The notes: a model not told the origin generated them from the letters alone. Counted from the first letter of the stretch, positions 52,448 to 63,300 are shown. The stretch is 64,000 nt of DNA from Candidatus Sumerlaea chitinivorans (GCA_003290465.1 CP030759.1:1116001-1180000), one strand, 5' to 3'. A program made the numbers and translations.

Positions 52448-53566
52448 ATGAACGCATCAATGCCAACACTACGGATTAAGTCTGGGCGATGCAGCGCGTT
52501 ATTTGCATACGACGTGGGGATGCTTATAGACCTCGATGCTGCGGAAGCACGCATTACTGAGGTCGCACAACGCGGAGGTCTGAAACACAAACGGCGCGCA
52601 CCGATCTATTTTGAGTATCGGCCACTCCCCCTTCGTATCACGCGACGCGTTCCGAACTTCGCCATTGCCGGCTTTCGCAGCGAAGCCACAATTGAGGTGA
52701 CCCTGTTTGACTTTGGCGCGGCCCAGCTAAGCTACACCATCCCAATTTCGGGCGATCTCGAAGCGCTTCACGCCTTGAGCATGGCCTTGTACGATAATGT
52801 GCTCTTACTAAGCGATTCGAAGCAACAACTGGAACAAATTCTCGCGATGGTTGCACCAGCAGTAACGCGTCCTCGCATCTCAGACTTTGTCGAGGATTAC
52901 TTCATATACGAGCTCCAGTTAGAAGATCCCCAGCCGCCGCTCGACGAGGTGGTGCAGACGCATGCGCACAAACTCGCCCAAATCCTGCGTGCGGAAGAAT
53001 CTCCCCTGTCCGCCCAAGAAGTCGCCGACGCTCTCAGTGTGCGTATGAGCTTCACGCCTTCGGATTTGGCTCTAATTGACTGGGGGGCAGCGATCGTTTT
53101 TGATCAGGACGCTGAGGACGTGCGCACAGTTCTGGAATTCGCGAATGTAGAGCTCCTTGAAATGCGTCACATGGACCAAGAATTGGACGACGCCTTGGAG
53201 CAAGCCTATACGATGCTTTCGGGGCCTGCGTTACCGTGGTGGCAACGCCTCTTCCATCCGCATTCCGCGATGGAAAAAATAGCTCAGCTTCAGGTGGATA
53301 ATGCGCTGCTCTTCGAGAGTGTCAACAATGCACTCAAGCTGCTCGGTGACCAGTACATGGCACGCGTCTATACGAATGCCGCAAAGCGTTTCCATTTAGC
53401 GGATTGGGATGCCAGCATTCTCCGGAAGCTAAGTACGCTGGAGAGCATTTATGAAAAGATCACGGAGCGAGTTGCTTCTCAGCGCATGGAACTTCTTGAA
53501 TGGATTATCATTGTTCTCATCGCGCTTTCGATCGTGGTCACTCTGCCGGGGATTGCTGGCAAATAG
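52448..53566 (+). CDS. RMD1/DUF155-family membrane-anchored protein
   Basis: The product matches the RMD1/YagE (DUF155) family: SALFAYDVGMLIDLDAAEAR, PIYFEYRPLPLRITRRVP, IEVTLFDFGAAQLSYTIPI, VEDYFIYELQLEDPQP and a C-terminal single membrane anchor in RMELLEWIIIVLIALSIVVT. Eukaryotic relatives act at mitochondria; the bacterial function is not established. I choose ATG 52448, which has GAGG and AAGGAG upstream, over GTG 52418. Length is about 372 residues. It converges with the YyaL-type gene, with only 7 bp between the stops. Confidence 0.82.
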   Translation: MNASMPTLRIKSGRCSALFAYDVGMLIDLDAAEARITEVAQRGGLKHKRRAPIYFEYRPLPLRITRRVPNFAIAGFRSEATIEVTLFDFGAAQLSYTIPISGDLEALHALSMALYDNVLLLSDSKQQLEQILAMVAPAVTRPRISDFVEDYFIYELQLEDPQPPLDEVVQTHAHKLAQILRAEESPLSAQEVADALSVRMSFTPSDLALIDWGAAIVFDQDAEDVRTVLEFANVELLEMRHMDQELDDALEQAYTMLSGPALPWWQRLFHPHSAMEKIAQLQVDNALLFESVNNALKLLGDQYMARVYTNAAKRFHLADWDASILRKLSTLESIYEKITERVASQRMELLEWIIIVLIALSIVVTLPGIAGK

Positions 53567-53573
53567 TCCCTGC

Positions 53574-55649
53574 TCATGAAATTGACCGGAGGAGCTGCTC
53601 TAACTCGCGGGGCGATGCTGCTGGGGGCTGACACGCACGATCCACGCAGACATACGCATGTGCTTCGCCAGCAGATGGGCGATAGTCTCGAGCAAGAGCT
53701 GGAACATCGCTCGCTCCGTCATTGAAAGCCACAACACGTGACGGATGGAATACGCGGGAGATCGTCCAAAGCATCGCTTCGCTCTCGGGGCTTCCCGTGC
53801 CTCCCGTCACAACGACCGAAACGTTTGCGCCACACAAAAAACGGTACGCTTTGAGCATGCTTGCATAAGCCGTAGGAGCTTGGCTGGCTCGAGCGCCAAC
53901 CGTATCAAGCACCGCCTCGGCCATTTCCCGTAGCGGCATTTCGCCAGTAAGTTCTGCCAACCGGAGTAGGTTCATAACGGCCACGGAGTTGGGTGAAGGG
54001 AGTGCCCCGTCATGAAACTCCTTGAGCCGAAACGGGAGCTGCGCGTCTGTTGCTTCTGAAAAATAGTACCCGTCACCGGCCCAAAATCGGTCCTTAGCCG
54101 CAGCCATCAATTTGTATGCTGCGTTGAAGTAGCGGGCCTCACCGGAAACTTCGTATAGATCCAGTAGCCCTGCAGCAAGGTAGGTATAGTCATCGAGCAT
54201 GCCCGGTATCTTGGCTACGCCATCGCAGTACACGCGCAAGAGTCGGTGCGGTGGTTCCCACAGTCGCTCGAGAATAAATTCCGCAGCTTCACGGGCCGCC
54301 TGCACGAATCGGGACTCGCCAAGCACAGCGCCCCCCTTGGCCAACGCGCTTATGGTAAGACCATTCCACGACGTCAGGCATTTGCTATCAAGTGCAGGCG
54401 GGATCTTTTGTTCGCGTGCTGCAAACAACCGTTCTCGAATCGAAGCAAGCTTATCTTTCCAAGCTTGCAGTTCCATGTTGTGGACTTCCGCAAATTGCTC
54501 GTCTGGGATTAGGACCCGCAAAACACTCTTGCCGTCCTCCCAATTGCCCTCAGGCGTAACGTCAAAGTACTCACAAGCCAACTCGCCATCTGACCGGCCG
54601 AGCACCTGCAGGATTTCGGAACGAGACCAGACGTAATATTTCCCCTCGACTCCTTCGCTGTCCGCATCGAGCGCGGAATAAAACATTCCCGATGGATCGC
54701 GCATCGAGCGGAGCAACCAATCCAGAGTCTCCCGCGCAACGCGGGCGTATGGCGGCTCACTCGTCTGTAAAAACATGTCGAGATAGACCGGCACAAGTAA
54801 GGCCTGATTATAGAGCATCTTCTCAAAATGTGGAACGTGCCATTCGTCATCAACGCTATAACGAGCAAAACCTCCCGCGAGATGGTCATAAATTCCCCCA
54901 TGGGCCATACCGTCTAATGTGGCTCGTATCATCCCGAGCACTTTGGCGTCGCGCGAATCATGATAGATGATCTGCAAAAGCGCGAGGAGTTGGTCCGGCG
55001 GGAATTTTGGAGCAGATCCAAAACCACCGTAGCGAGGATCAAACTCTCGCAGTGCATGTGTGACCACCTTGGTAAACACATCAGGTTGGATGGGGCCCGC
55101 TGGCGCATCCGCCAATAAGCGCCGGAGTTCGCGGGTCATCGTATCCGCTTGAGTAAGGATGGCATCGCGATTCTCCCGCCATAGAGATGCAATGCGGCTG
55201 AGTAACGTGGGAAAGCCCGGGCGCCCGTAGCGATCTTCAGGCGGGAAATAGGTCCCTGCAAAAAAGGGTTGAAGTGACGGCGTGACGAAAACGTTTAGCG
55301 GCCAGCCTCCCTGGCCGTTGAGCGCAACACAAACGTTCATGTAAACTGCATCTACGTCTGGGCGTTCTTCACGATCCACCTTCACCGGAACGACCGTCTC
55401 GTTGATGAGCTGAGCAATCGCCTCATTGTCGAAGCACTCACGCTCCATCACGTGACACCAGTGACAGGAGCTATAGCCGATTGAAATGAGGAGCGGCTTA
55501 TCCTCGCGCTTCGCTTTCTCGAAGGCCTCCTCGCCCCATGGATACCAATCCACTGGATTATATTGATGCTGACGCAAGTAGGGCGACGTCTCCTTCGAAA
55601 GACGATTCGGCTGGCGGGGCTTGCCAGCGTGATGGGGCTCGTAGCTCAT
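53574..55649 (-). CDS. Thioredoxin-domain protein YyaL/Spermatogenesis-associated protein 20 family (DUF255)
   Basis: The 691-residue protein starts with the DUF255 thioredoxin-like domain: [40 protein letters not shown] and [20 protein letters not shown] (CxxC), then [19 protein letters not shown] and [19 protein letters not shown]. From about residue 200 an alpha/alpha toroid resembling N-acylglucosamine 2-epimerases follows ([54 protein letters not shown]). The architecture and length are those of YyaL. Its biochemical role is unknown; a redox-linked sugar enzyme has been suggested only from the domains. Cytoplasmic, with no signal peptide. Confidence 0.9.
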   Translation of the reverse strand: MSYEPHHAGKPRQPNRLSKETSPYLRQHQYNPVDWYPWGEEAFEKAKREDKPLLISIGYSSCHWCHVMERECFDNEAIAQLINETVVPVKVDREERPDVDAVYMNVCVALNGQGGWPLNVFVTPSLQPFFAGTYFPPEDRYGRPGFPTLLSRIASLWRENRDAILTQADTMTRELRRLLADAPAGPIQPDVFTKVVTHALREFDPRYGGFGSAPKFPPDQLLALLQIIYHDSRDAKVLGMIRATLDGMAHGGIYDHLAGGFARYSVDDEWHVPHFEKMLYNQALLVPVYLDMFLQTSEPPYARVARETLDWLLRSMRDPSGMFYSALDADSEGVEGKYYVWSRSEILQVLGRSDGELACEYFDVTPEGNWEDGKSVLRVLIPDEQFAEVHNMELQAWKDKLASIRERLFAAREQKIPPALDSKCLTSWNGLTISALAKGGAVLGESRFVQAAREAAEFILERLWEPPHRLLRVYCDGVAKIPGMLDDYTYLAAGLLDLYEVSGEARYFNAAYKLMAAAKDRFWAGDGYYFSEATDAQLPFRLKEFHDGALPSPNSVAVMNLLRLAELTGEMPLREMAEAVLDTVGARASQAPTAYASMLKAYRFLCGANVSVVVTGGTGSPESEAMLWTISRVFHPSRVVAFNDGASDVPALARDYRPSAGEAHAYVCVDRACQPPAASPRELEQLLRSIS

Positions 55650-55740
55650 GAGTCAATACTTTCTCTGTTTATTCTCAGTTAGAAATTAGTACTTATTAAG
55701 CCCTTTATCATGCATATACCTTTCGCTTCTCACTTATTTC

Positions 55741-56501
55741 TCACGCTTGCTGCAGACGTCTGCTCATGAGGTTCATCTCAATTAGAAATGGCTTGTCGTG
55801 CAGAATCTCGGTGATATTGCCGCATCTCTTGAGCTGATGGTCCCGCGAAAGCACCGCACATGTTTCACCCAGTATTCTTGCGCTGTGAAGATCATGCGTA
55901 GCAGAAATGACCGTCCCGCCATCGCGTTTACGGAACTCTTCCAACCAATCGAAGAGATCATCACAAGTCTCGGCATCCAAGTTGGCGGTGGGTTCGTCGA
56001 GAAGCAAGATCCTCGGCCTGAGCGCAAGCACGGATGCAAAAGCGACTTTACGTTTCTCACCCCCGCTCAGGGCGAAGGGGGCAAGTCCGCAAAGGCCTCC
56101 AAGCCAAACATCGCGAGCAATTCATCAGTAACTTGAAGTGCTTGTTTTGCGCCGAAAATCTGGAGTGGTCCAAAGGCAATTTCTTCCCGGACGGTGGGAC
56201 AAAAAAGCTGGGCATCGGTATTTTGAAACAAGATGCCGACCTCGGTTCGGAAGCGCCGGCGAAAATTCTCGTCGCGTTGTAGACGCTCCTCACTCAGTAC
56301 CTCACCATGAAAAAGGACCTCACCTTTCGCAGGGAAATAGAGTCCGGCAAGAATGTGAAGGAGTGAGCTTTTGCCACTTCCGTTTGCCCCAAGAAGTACC
56401 AGCCCTGTGCCTTCGGGAATCGAGAGAGTAACGCGATCCAGCGCACAGCGGCCGTCTGGATAAACAAAACTAACATCACGAAGAGTGTAAACGTCTGTCA
56501 T
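55741..56501 (-). pseudogene. cbiO: Cobalt/nickel ECF transporter ATPase CbiO, interrupted by a one-base frameshift
   Basis: The 5' frame (56067-56501) encodes YTLRDVSFVYPDGRCALDRV, Walker A LGANGSGKSSLLHILAGLYF, the Q-loop GILFQNTDAQLFCPTVREEI, and stops at DLPPSP. The next frame resumes LSGGEKRKVAFASVLALRPR with Walker B ILLLDEPTANLD and the H-loop ATHDLHS, ending at 55741. The two join at a run of five C on the coding strand (five G at 56077-56081); one more C restores a single frame of about 253 residues with the expected PPFALSGGEK. The loss is thus one base in a homopolymer. It may be a real mutation, an assembly error, or less likely a -1 slippage site. It overlaps cbiQ by one base (TAATG). 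Confidence 0.85.
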
Positions 56502-57301
56502 TACAGATAGCCTAAGAATCCAAGCATGATCGCGCCAACAATTGCGACTACATCACGCGCTCCAACCGGTTGGCTTTTTGGAAGAATGCCGTAGGAACCG
56601 TTGAAACCACGAGCAAGCATGGCCCGATGTGTCGCCTCTGCTGCGTGGACACAATTCTGTAGGAGGACACTTCCTTGGACCCCGAGGATCGCGTACGCGC
56701 GTCGGATGCCAGTTGGGGAGATTGTGCGCGCACGCAGTGATGACGCCATAGAGTGGGCTTCTCTGCCAATCACGTGGAGGTAGCTCCACATAGTTGAGAA
56801 GAGGCTAACAACCGAGGCGGGGACACGAAGCTGAAGGAGTCCACGAAGAATCTCTGGCACACCCATAGTCGCAATCAGGAGCTGCACAAGGCTAATCGCG
56901 CAAAGAGCTCGCGTTGAAATGATGAGAAAGCTTTGAATGCCGTGAACAGAAAATATACCCCATGAGTCGAGCGGAGTCCCGCCGGCGATCGCTACGAATA
57001 TGGCTGGAAGCGAGAGCGGAACAACAAATACCAGAACGAGAACAAGATTTCGCTGAATCAGTTCTTTGAGGGGGATTCTAAGCAGGTAGGCGCATGTCAA
57101 TAAAACGGCATAGATGCCGATGAGATACTCCAATCTTCTCGCGATCAGGACGCCGAACAAAATGAGAGCACACACAATTAATGCGGTAGCTGACGTCCAC
57201 GGGAGCGGTCGTATTTGCCTCAAACGGGCGCTCTGGCTGGCTCGATGATGGAGCAACCAGAAGCGTTCAAAATGACGAATTGTGTGGTTTATATATTTCA
57301 C
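56501..57301 (-). CDS. cbiQ: ECF cobalt/nickel transporter transmembrane protein CbiQ
   Basis: CbiQ is the scaffold membrane subunit linking CbiM to the CbiO ATPase. The 266-residue protein has five to six hydrophobic segments (ATALIVCALILFGVLIARRL, LVLVLVFVVPLSLPAIFVA, LLIATMGVPEIL region and a C-terminal VVAIVGAIMLGFLGYL). The conserved cytoplasmic Ala-Arg-Gly motifs are seen as ASSLRARTI and HRAMLARGFNGSY, which couple to the ATPases. The frame starts with GTG at 57301 and has no recognisable ribosome-binding site; a 7-bp hairpin (57306-57327) sits directly before it. It overlaps cbiO by one base. Confidence 0.88.
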   Translation of the reverse strand: MKYINHTIRHFERFWLLHHRASQSARLRQIRPLPWTSATALIVCALILFGVLIARRLEYLIGIYAVLLTCAYLLRIPLKELIQRNLVLVLVFVVPLSLPAIFVAIAGGTPLDSWGIFSVHGIQSFLIISTRALCAISLVQLLIATMGVPEILRGLLQLRVPASVVSLFSTMWSYLHVIGREAHSMASSLRARTISPTGIRRAYAILGVQGSVLLQNCVHAAEATHRAMLARGFNGSYGILPKSQPVGARDVVAIVGAIMLGFLGYL

Positions 57302-57305
57302 CGAG

Positions 57306-57327
57306 GAAACAGAACCAGTCCTGTTTC
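57306..57327 (-). promoter_or_regulatory. Hairpin between cbiM and cbiQ
   Basis: GAAACAG (57306-57312) and CTGTTTC (57321-57327) form a 7-bp stem with an 8-base loop. It sits five bases before the cbiQ start, where a Shine-Dalgarno sequence would be expected. It could limit cbiQ translation relative to cbiM. Confidence 0.3.
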
Positions 57328-57385
57328 AAGAATACATAAAGTGCATTTCGAGACCACCGTGCCTAACCCTTGCGACGGAAGCACG

Positions 57386-58444
57386 CTACGCGGCTTGATC
57401 GCTTTGCGTCTGTTCCGTGCTTTGCTTTTCCTGACGTTTTCCGAGACCCCAGAAGATTGCAGTGATCGCCAAAAGCCCAAGAAGGCCCGCTACAATGTAC
57501 TGAACGGATTCACTAAGAGCCGAATCTGTTTCACGGAAAGCGTAATCAGGAATCGGAGCCTTCCAGAGCTCCGCCCATTTGATCATGCCGCTTGGGGGCG
57601 CTGGAAGACTTGCTAATCGAGCGACCTCCTCGGGTGACCACTCACCCCACGCCTCGCCTGCGCCAGCAACCTCAGGTAACCAAAGCCCGACCGGAGCAAG
57701 GAGAACGAGTGCAAGCGTCGCAATCCAAAACCCTCGACGGCGCCAGAACGGAACCGGCGCACTCGGCAGCTGGTGGATCACATGAACCCGGAAGCCCGAC
57801 CGCACCAATGCTTGAAGAGCAAAAGCGGTGACAGCTCCTTCGAGGACACCAACCAACAAGTGACTCAGCCCCATCGCCGGAACAGAAACAGACAGCGGGA
57901 AGGGACAATAGAGTGGCGTCCCATCAGCAGCGCGTTCGAGGGCTGGTTGTAAGCCAAATTGAAAAGCTGTGGCCAATGCCGCGGCGAGTATTCCGAAATA
58001 GCCGGCCGCGAATGCTGCTGCCCATGAGCGTTTTGTCCAACCGCAGCCATTTCGCGGAGCGATCAAGCGCCATACGACAAGTGCGACAAGCGGCTGAATA
58101 ACTGCCATGTTGAGGCAATTCGCGCCGATCGCTGTAATTCCCCCGTCGCCAAAAATCAAAGCTTGCACAATGAGGGCGCACGATATGGCAATGACAGCTG
58201 GCCAGAAACCCAGCGCCAAAGCTACCAAAGAGGCGCCAGTGACGTGCCCACTCGTCCCGCCCGGGATCGGAACATTGAACATCATCACTAGGAACACAAA
58301 TGCGGCTGCAACGGAAAGATAAGGAACCTCCAAGGAGCCAAGTCGATCGCGCAGACGTCGCCACGCAACAATCCAGAACGGTGAGACCGCAGCAAAACAA
58401 GCCACGCAGGTTGTTGGTCCTAAGTATCCATCAGGAATGTGCAT
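57386..58444 (-). CDS. cbiM: ECF cobalt/nickel transporter substrate-binding protein CbiM fused to a CbiN/PDGLE-like domain
   Basis: CbiM binds Co2+ or Ni2+ with its mature N-terminus; the start MHIPDGYLGPTTCVACFAAV keeps the required Met-His. Family landmarks are NVPIPGGTSGHVTGASLVAL, LIVQALIFGDGGITAIGANC, LNMAVIQPLVALVVWRLIAP and the His in MGLSHLLVGVLEGAVTAFAL. From about residue 240 a second part follows, with one helix (FWIATLALVLLAPVGLWLPE), an exported loop and a final helix (YIVAGLLGLLAITAIFWGL). This is the CbiN/PDGLE-type extension found in fused NikMN or CbiMN proteins, giving 352 residues. Cobalt versus nickel cannot be told. No cobalamin riboswitch fits in the 95-bp leader. Confidence 0.9.
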   Translation of the reverse strand: MHIPDGYLGPTTCVACFAAVSPFWIVAWRRLRDRLGSLEVPYLSVAAAFVFLVMMFNVPIPGGTSGHVTGASLVALALGFWPAVIAISCALIVQALIFGDGGITAIGANCLNMAVIQPLVALVVWRLIAPRNGCGWTKRSWAAAFAAGYFGILAAALATAFQFGLQPALERAADGTPLYCPFPLSVSVPAMGLSHLLVGVLEGAVTAFALQALVRSGFRVHVIHQLPSAPVPFWRRRGFWIATLALVLLAPVGLWLPEVAGAGEAWGEWSPEEVARLASLPAPPSGMIKWAELWKAPIPDYAFRETDSALSESVQYIVAGLLGLLAITAIFWGLGKRQEKQSTEQTQSDQAA

Positions 58445-58462
58445 ACTCTACATCCGTTGAAT

Positions 58463-58505
58463 AACCATCATGTTGGTGATACGGAGCTAAAGTTTGCGAC
58501 TCCGT
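58463..58505 (-). promoter_or_regulatory. Dyad elements upstream of cbiM
   Basis: ACGGAG (58481-58486) pairs with CTCCGT (58500-58505). Next to it ACCATCATGTTGGT (58463-58476) is an imperfect palindrome. Both lie 19-61 bp upstream of the cbiM start, where a metal-responsive repressor would bind. Neither matches the NikR or Zur operators known to me. Confidence 0.3.
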
Positions 58506-58539
58506 GACAAGGTTCACTATTCACACGATCATTGAAAAT

Positions 58540-59592
58540 TTATGACAAAAAGTGTTGAAAGGTTTTATCCCGGACTTCGAGGGATTGTCCGGCTTCGCCG
58601 ATGAGGCGAACCGCAGGCGGGGGCTCTTTGATTTGTCCAATCTTGGTGATACTTACTGGCTTAGCGAGATCTTTGATACACGCATGGATCTCCTCGTCAT
58701 CGGCTGTGCATGCAAATAGAAGTTCGTATTCTTCGCCACTGAATAGAGCGTATTCTAATGGATCTCGACCTAACGTAGTGCAAAACTTCCGGACCTCTTT
58801 CGCGATGGGGATTGCATCCGCCCAAACTTCGATACTCACCCCACTACACTTCGACAGAATCCCCAGCTCATTCCAAAGCGAGTCGCTGATATCGATCATC
58901 GCTAAATCGGCAAAGCGCACCGCGAGCGCTTGGCCAAGTGCAACGTGTGCAGTTGGATTGAGTTGCCTCTGAATAAGCCGCTCAGCCAATGAGGAAGGAA
59001 TTTGCCCAGACAAATTCTTGTCCAGCAACAGCTCTAAACCTGCGCGTGAGGCGCCAAGGTGGCCCGACACGTAGAGCCATTGACCGGGGCGGCAATTCGA
59101 TCTGAGCGCATTGCGAAAGCACGCTTGACGCTCGCCGAGCAGAGCGATCGAGATGATCACCACCGGGCTCGCAACGGTGTCCCCTCCCACCAAGCTAAAA
59201 CCATGCTCCCCTGCTATTTCGGCCATGCCGGTGTAAAGCTCAAGAACCGCTCCTACATGAAGCTCGCGAGGGAGGCCAAGACTTATTAGGGCGTATCGAG
59301 GGTTTCCTGCCATCGCAGCGACGTCACTCACATTGGAGGTCATGGCTTTTCTGCCAATCAGTCTCCACGGCGCACTTGAGCGGTCGGGAAAGTGCACGCC
59401 CTCGACCAACATATCACAGGTAAGCACCGCAAACGCGTTATTGTTGGAACCGCATGTCACGACAGCCGCATCGTCTCCCGGCCCGACTATCACATTTTGA
59501 GAGAGCGTCCTTACCAGATAAGGCTCTATCAAAGCGATGAGCTCGAGTTCCCCGACATCCGCAATTGTGCGTTCGTACTCGCTCCCTGCCAT
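58540..59592 (-). CDS. thiL: Thiamine-monophosphate kinase
   Basis: ThiL phosphorylates thiamine monophosphate to the active diphosphate. I use ATG 59590-59592 (MAGSEYERTIADVGELELIA), with AGGA nine bases upstream; the frame extends 15 codons further. Landmarks are VIVGPGDDAAVV (metal/ATP aspartates), TCDMLVEGVHFPD, RLIGRKAMTSNVSDVAAMAG, FSLVGGDTVASPVVIISIAL and AMIDISDSLWNELGILSKCS with the late SGEEYELLFAC. In many homologues the Asp-Gly in IDxSDGL is conserved; here it reads ISDSLWNE, a small deviation. It lies 67 bp downstream of thiE, in a likely thiE-thiL unit. Confidence 0.92.
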   Translation of the reverse strand: MAGSEYERTIADVGELELIALIEPYLVRTLSQNVIVGPGDDAAVVTCGSNNNAFAVLTCDMLVEGVHFPDRSSAPWRLIGRKAMTSNVSDVAAMAGNPRYALISLGLPRELHVGAVLELYTGMAEIAGEHGFSLVGGDTVASPVVIISIALLGERQACFRNALRSNCRPGQWLYVSGHLGASRAGLELLLDKNLSGQIPSSLAERLIQRQLNPTAHVALGQALAVRFADLAMIDISDSLWNELGILSKCSGVSIEVWADAIPIAKEVRKFCTTLGRDPLEYALFSGEEYELLFACTADDEEIHACIKDLAKPVSITKIGQIKEPPPAVRLIGEAGQSLEVRDKTFQHFLS

Positions 59593-59659
59593 TGTGTGAA
59601 TTCCTGTGGTTAAGTGTTTTTCATTTAGCCGGCTCACTCATCTGCCAAGTATCCGCGAA

Positions 59660-60337
59660 TCAACGTGCGCCGGGTTGCTGCTCAAACAGTGCTTTTGCAT
59701 TTTCAAACGTTTGGACGAGACTTTCCATCTTCTCTCGGAGATGCGCTGCTCGCATGAGTTCGCCAATCATTGCCACGTTGTCCGCTCCGGCAGCAACCAG
59801 TTCTGGGATGCATTGCTCAGTGATGCCGCCGATCGCGACAATTGGGAGCGCAACACGCTTTTTGACCTTGCGAACGAGTTCAACTCCGACGACTGGCCAC
59901 GGATTCTCTTTCGTGCTGGTTGCGTATACTGGTCCGACACCGATGTAATCCACAGGCAATTCCATCGCAGCGAGCGCTTGATCAAGGGTGTGTGTCGATA
60001 GCCCCACAATCTTGTCTCGCCCCACAAGTTGGCGTGCTTCATGAACTGCGCGGTCTTCTTGCCCCAGGTGGACGCCGTCGGCATCTACCTCCACGGCCAC
60101 TTCGGGGTAATCATTTACAATAAAGGTAACTCCCGCAGCCCGCGTGAGCTGACGGAGTTCCCGCCCGATTTCGACCAATTCGCTGCGCGAGGCATGCTTG
60201 TCGCGAAGTTGGATCACACGCGCACCGCCCGCAATGACCTCCCGCGCAATCTCTAAGTGGGACTTTTTCGCCAAGTAGCGATCAAGAATGACGTAGATCC
60301 CCCAGCGGCACTTCTCTGCGTGGCGGTGAAGACTCAC
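59660..60337 (-). CDS. thiE: Thiamine phosphate synthase
   Basis: ThiE couples the pyrimidine and thiazole moieties of thiamine. The 225-residue TIM barrel has IYVILDRYLAKKSHLEIARE, IQLRDKHASRSELVEIGREL, FIVNDYPEVAVEVDADGVHL, GQEDRAVHEARQLVG, IVGLSTHTLDQALAAM, YIGVGPVYATSTKENPWPVV and LPIVAIGGITEQCIPELVAA. All binding motifs are intact. Its GTG start overlaps the stop of the mechanosensitive-channel gene (GTGA). thiL follows on the same strand, so thiamine synthesis is finished by adjacent enzymes. Confidence 0.94.
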   Translation of the reverse strand: MSLHRHAEKCRWGIYVILDRYLAKKSHLEIAREVIAGGARVIQLRDKHASRSELVEIGRELRQLTRAAGVTFIVNDYPEVAVEVDADGVHLGQEDRAVHEARQLVGRDKIVGLSTHTLDQALAAMELPVDYIGVGPVYATSTKENPWPVVGVELVRKVKKRVALPIVAIGGITEQCIPELVAAGADNVAMIGELMRAAHLREKMESLVQTFENAKALFEQQPGAR

Positions 60338-63300
60338 GATGCGTCTCCTCGTGTGTCATGATTCAGAAACCGCTCGGCGCTTGTTCCGAATTTCCCATGC
60401 GAATCGCGGAGGTTCACCACATAAGTGGGGAACGCCATCATGATGCCAGCCTCCGCAAAAGCCCGCGCAATCGCGGCATTAAGCTCATTGATGGTCTGCA
60501 GGCGGTGCTCGAGGGCTGCAACGTGCACGAACAGCTTGAAACGCAAATCCCACGATCCAAACCCATCGAACAAAACGGCGGGGGCTGGATCACTAAGTAC
60601 CAGAGGATGGTTCTTCGCCACCTGAAGAAGCACGTCCTGAACCCTCTCGGGTTCGGTTCCGTACTCTACCCCGACGACAAAAGTCAGGCGGGTAATTTTG
60701 TCGGAAAGAGTCCAGTTCACGACTTCTCCTGTGATGAGCTGTTTATTGGGAATCACGAGGTCTTTTCCATCAAAGTCGCGAATAGTTGTCGCGCGAGTAC
60801 GAATTTGCATCACGGTGCCGGTCGTCTGGCCGATCGTGACGAGATCGCCAACGCGTATCGGGCGTTCGAAAAGAAGAATCAGCCCCGAGACGAAATTTGC
60901 AAAAATCTCTTGGAGCCCGAACCCCAAACCCACTGTCACGGCCGCGGCAAGCCACTGAACGTTGTTCCAACTAACCCCAAGCTTTCGGGCAACAACGACG
61001 ATACCGATAAGAAACAAGACATAACGCGCAAGCGCAGCAAATGCATAACGTACGCCGGAATCGACGCGCAGTCGTTGGAGTAAGACAAGCTCAATGACCG
61101 CAGGGATATTGCGCGAAGCAATAATCGTGAGGATTCCAATCAAGAGTGCGATCAGAAGATCAGCTGCCGTGACCGATTGCATCACCAGTGTCGTGACAGT
61201 CTGCTCCGATGATTTGTCTCCAGAAGGAACAGGTTGAGTTGCGTGTTGCCACAGCACGATGCGATCCAGAAACGACAAGGCGGGTGCGACATCGCGCCAG
61301 ATTTCCCAGAGCCCCCATGCCACGATCACAATCGCACCAGCGAGGACAAGGCGGTGAACACGTTGACTTAAGGAGTGAACATCAACCCCTAAGTCCGGGC
61401 TATGGATAGAAGCTTCCGCGACTCCGGTTAGGTCGCTTGGCTCATGATGGGGCGGTTTGCCACTGTTTCCCCGCTGCGTTAGCAACGCAACGAGTCGAGC
61501 ACTAAATTGCCCAATTAGCCTCTCTCCCAAAGCCACTGCAAGATACAGAGCAACGCATAACGCGAGGGACTCGGCAAAGCGTTTTGTAAGTTCCACAGCC
61601 GTGTACATGTAGCCCACTAACGCGAGAAGAGCTAAAACGATGGGGAGTGTGGCGCTACTCCACTGCCACAGCGTTTTGTACCTGCTAAGCCAGTGCGTTG
61701 GCTTCTCCTGCCACGAACCCGCAAGGGGGCCTGAGTGTGGATCGAAGACTTTCCAAAATACCCAACACAACACCAGTTGCAACACTGTGAAGATCAGGCG
61801 GTGAAGGGCATCCCATTTCACTCGGTCCGTGAGTTCACCGGTCAAGATGGCAAAGAAAATGATTCCTACGAAAAGATAGGTGTACCGCCGAAAGATTCTA
61901 TGCCACGCAAGACATGTTTGTTCGGACCACCCCAAAAGCGACTGTGCGAGACACCCCGGTGCGGAGATTTCGGCAAACAACTGCATCGCGGCCAATACAA
62001 TTGAGCTTTTCTCAAGGGCAACGGCAAAGACTGTGATGAATTCCGAATCTGTCGGAACAACTCGGAGTCGGCTTGCGATCAAATAAAGCACGGCTGGGCC
62101 AGCCAAAGCACTTCCTGCTGCTGCCAAGAACTGACGGAGCACCGACCTGTGGTCGCGCCTCTCGTCATGACTGCTCTGTTCTCCGATCGCTCTGCCATCT
62201 CGGTGGCGAATCCAGACAATCACAAACAAGAGGCAGACAAGTAAATAATACGCCGGCGCTTCGAACAAATCCCGTGCTGTCGCCGAAAAGAGAACTCCCC
62301 AGAACTGTGGATGAAAAAGATCGCGGATACCTTCCCCTGCGCGACGGAAATCCGTCAGACCGATCGGTTTTGTGCTTCGAACCCAGAAAATTCGCTCTTC
62401 CAAAAATTCTGCGTATTCCCGGACCTGCTTATAAAGCTGCGTTTCTGCCGTTTGCAAATCTACGAGTTTTGAAAAAAGCGCGTTGAGGTCGCTCAAAAGG
62501 GCTGCCAGCATAGTCCGCCGCGTCTGAACGAGCTCGCGCACCGCTGTGTCAACTTCAGATGGAGAAAGCTTCAGGTCAGTGGCCAGAGCCTCGCGTAGCT
62601 TTTTTTCTGCTTGCGGGATTTCCAGCCGCTGCCCCTCCAGTTCCAGTAACTCGAGTTGTACTGAGGAGATATCAGCTTTGGTCTTTGCGATGGCACGCTC
62701 AATTTCACGGATGTCGGGAAGCTCATCGCGTTGGCGACGCATCAGTTGCCCAATTGCATCTGAGTTTCCAGCAGCCTCGAGACGTTTCTTCAGCGTCGCA
62801 AATTGCTCCCGTAGGCGCTCGCGCTGCGCGTTCGCCTGATCCACAGCTTCACTGGATCGGGCAAGTTTCGCGGTTGAACCGTCTGGACCTGTTCGCCGCC
62901 GAGCCAGCCGTTCTGTCTCTTCCGCAAAAGCTTTAACAAGTGGGTGCGCATTGGCGGACTCAATTTTCTGCCTTTGAGCGAGGCGCACGGCCTCCTCTGC
63001 TTCCTGCTGCTTGCGCACTGCAAGCGCCTCGCGCAAGGCCTTGAGCCTTTGCTCTGCGCTCTCCAATTGCCGCTGAGCATGTTCGATCTGCAGGCTAAGC
63101 TGTTCCGCAGTTGCTTCATACATCTGCTGTTCGGCACTGAGGACCTCCAGCTCCCGCTCTGCCGCGGCACGCACCAGCGCTCGCAGACTATTTGTAAATT
63201 CTGAGAGGTCGGGCTGAGATGGGGGGATTGGTGGAGTCAGTTTTTCGGCATCTTCGATCTTTTGTCGAGCCGCCGCGATTAGCTTCGGAAATTCGGTTTG

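Noticed and set aside
58445-58539. Cobalamin riboswitch upstream of cbiM
   Set aside because: Only 95 bp separate cbiM from thiL, too short for a B12 riboswitch, and the conserved B12-box sequence is not seen.
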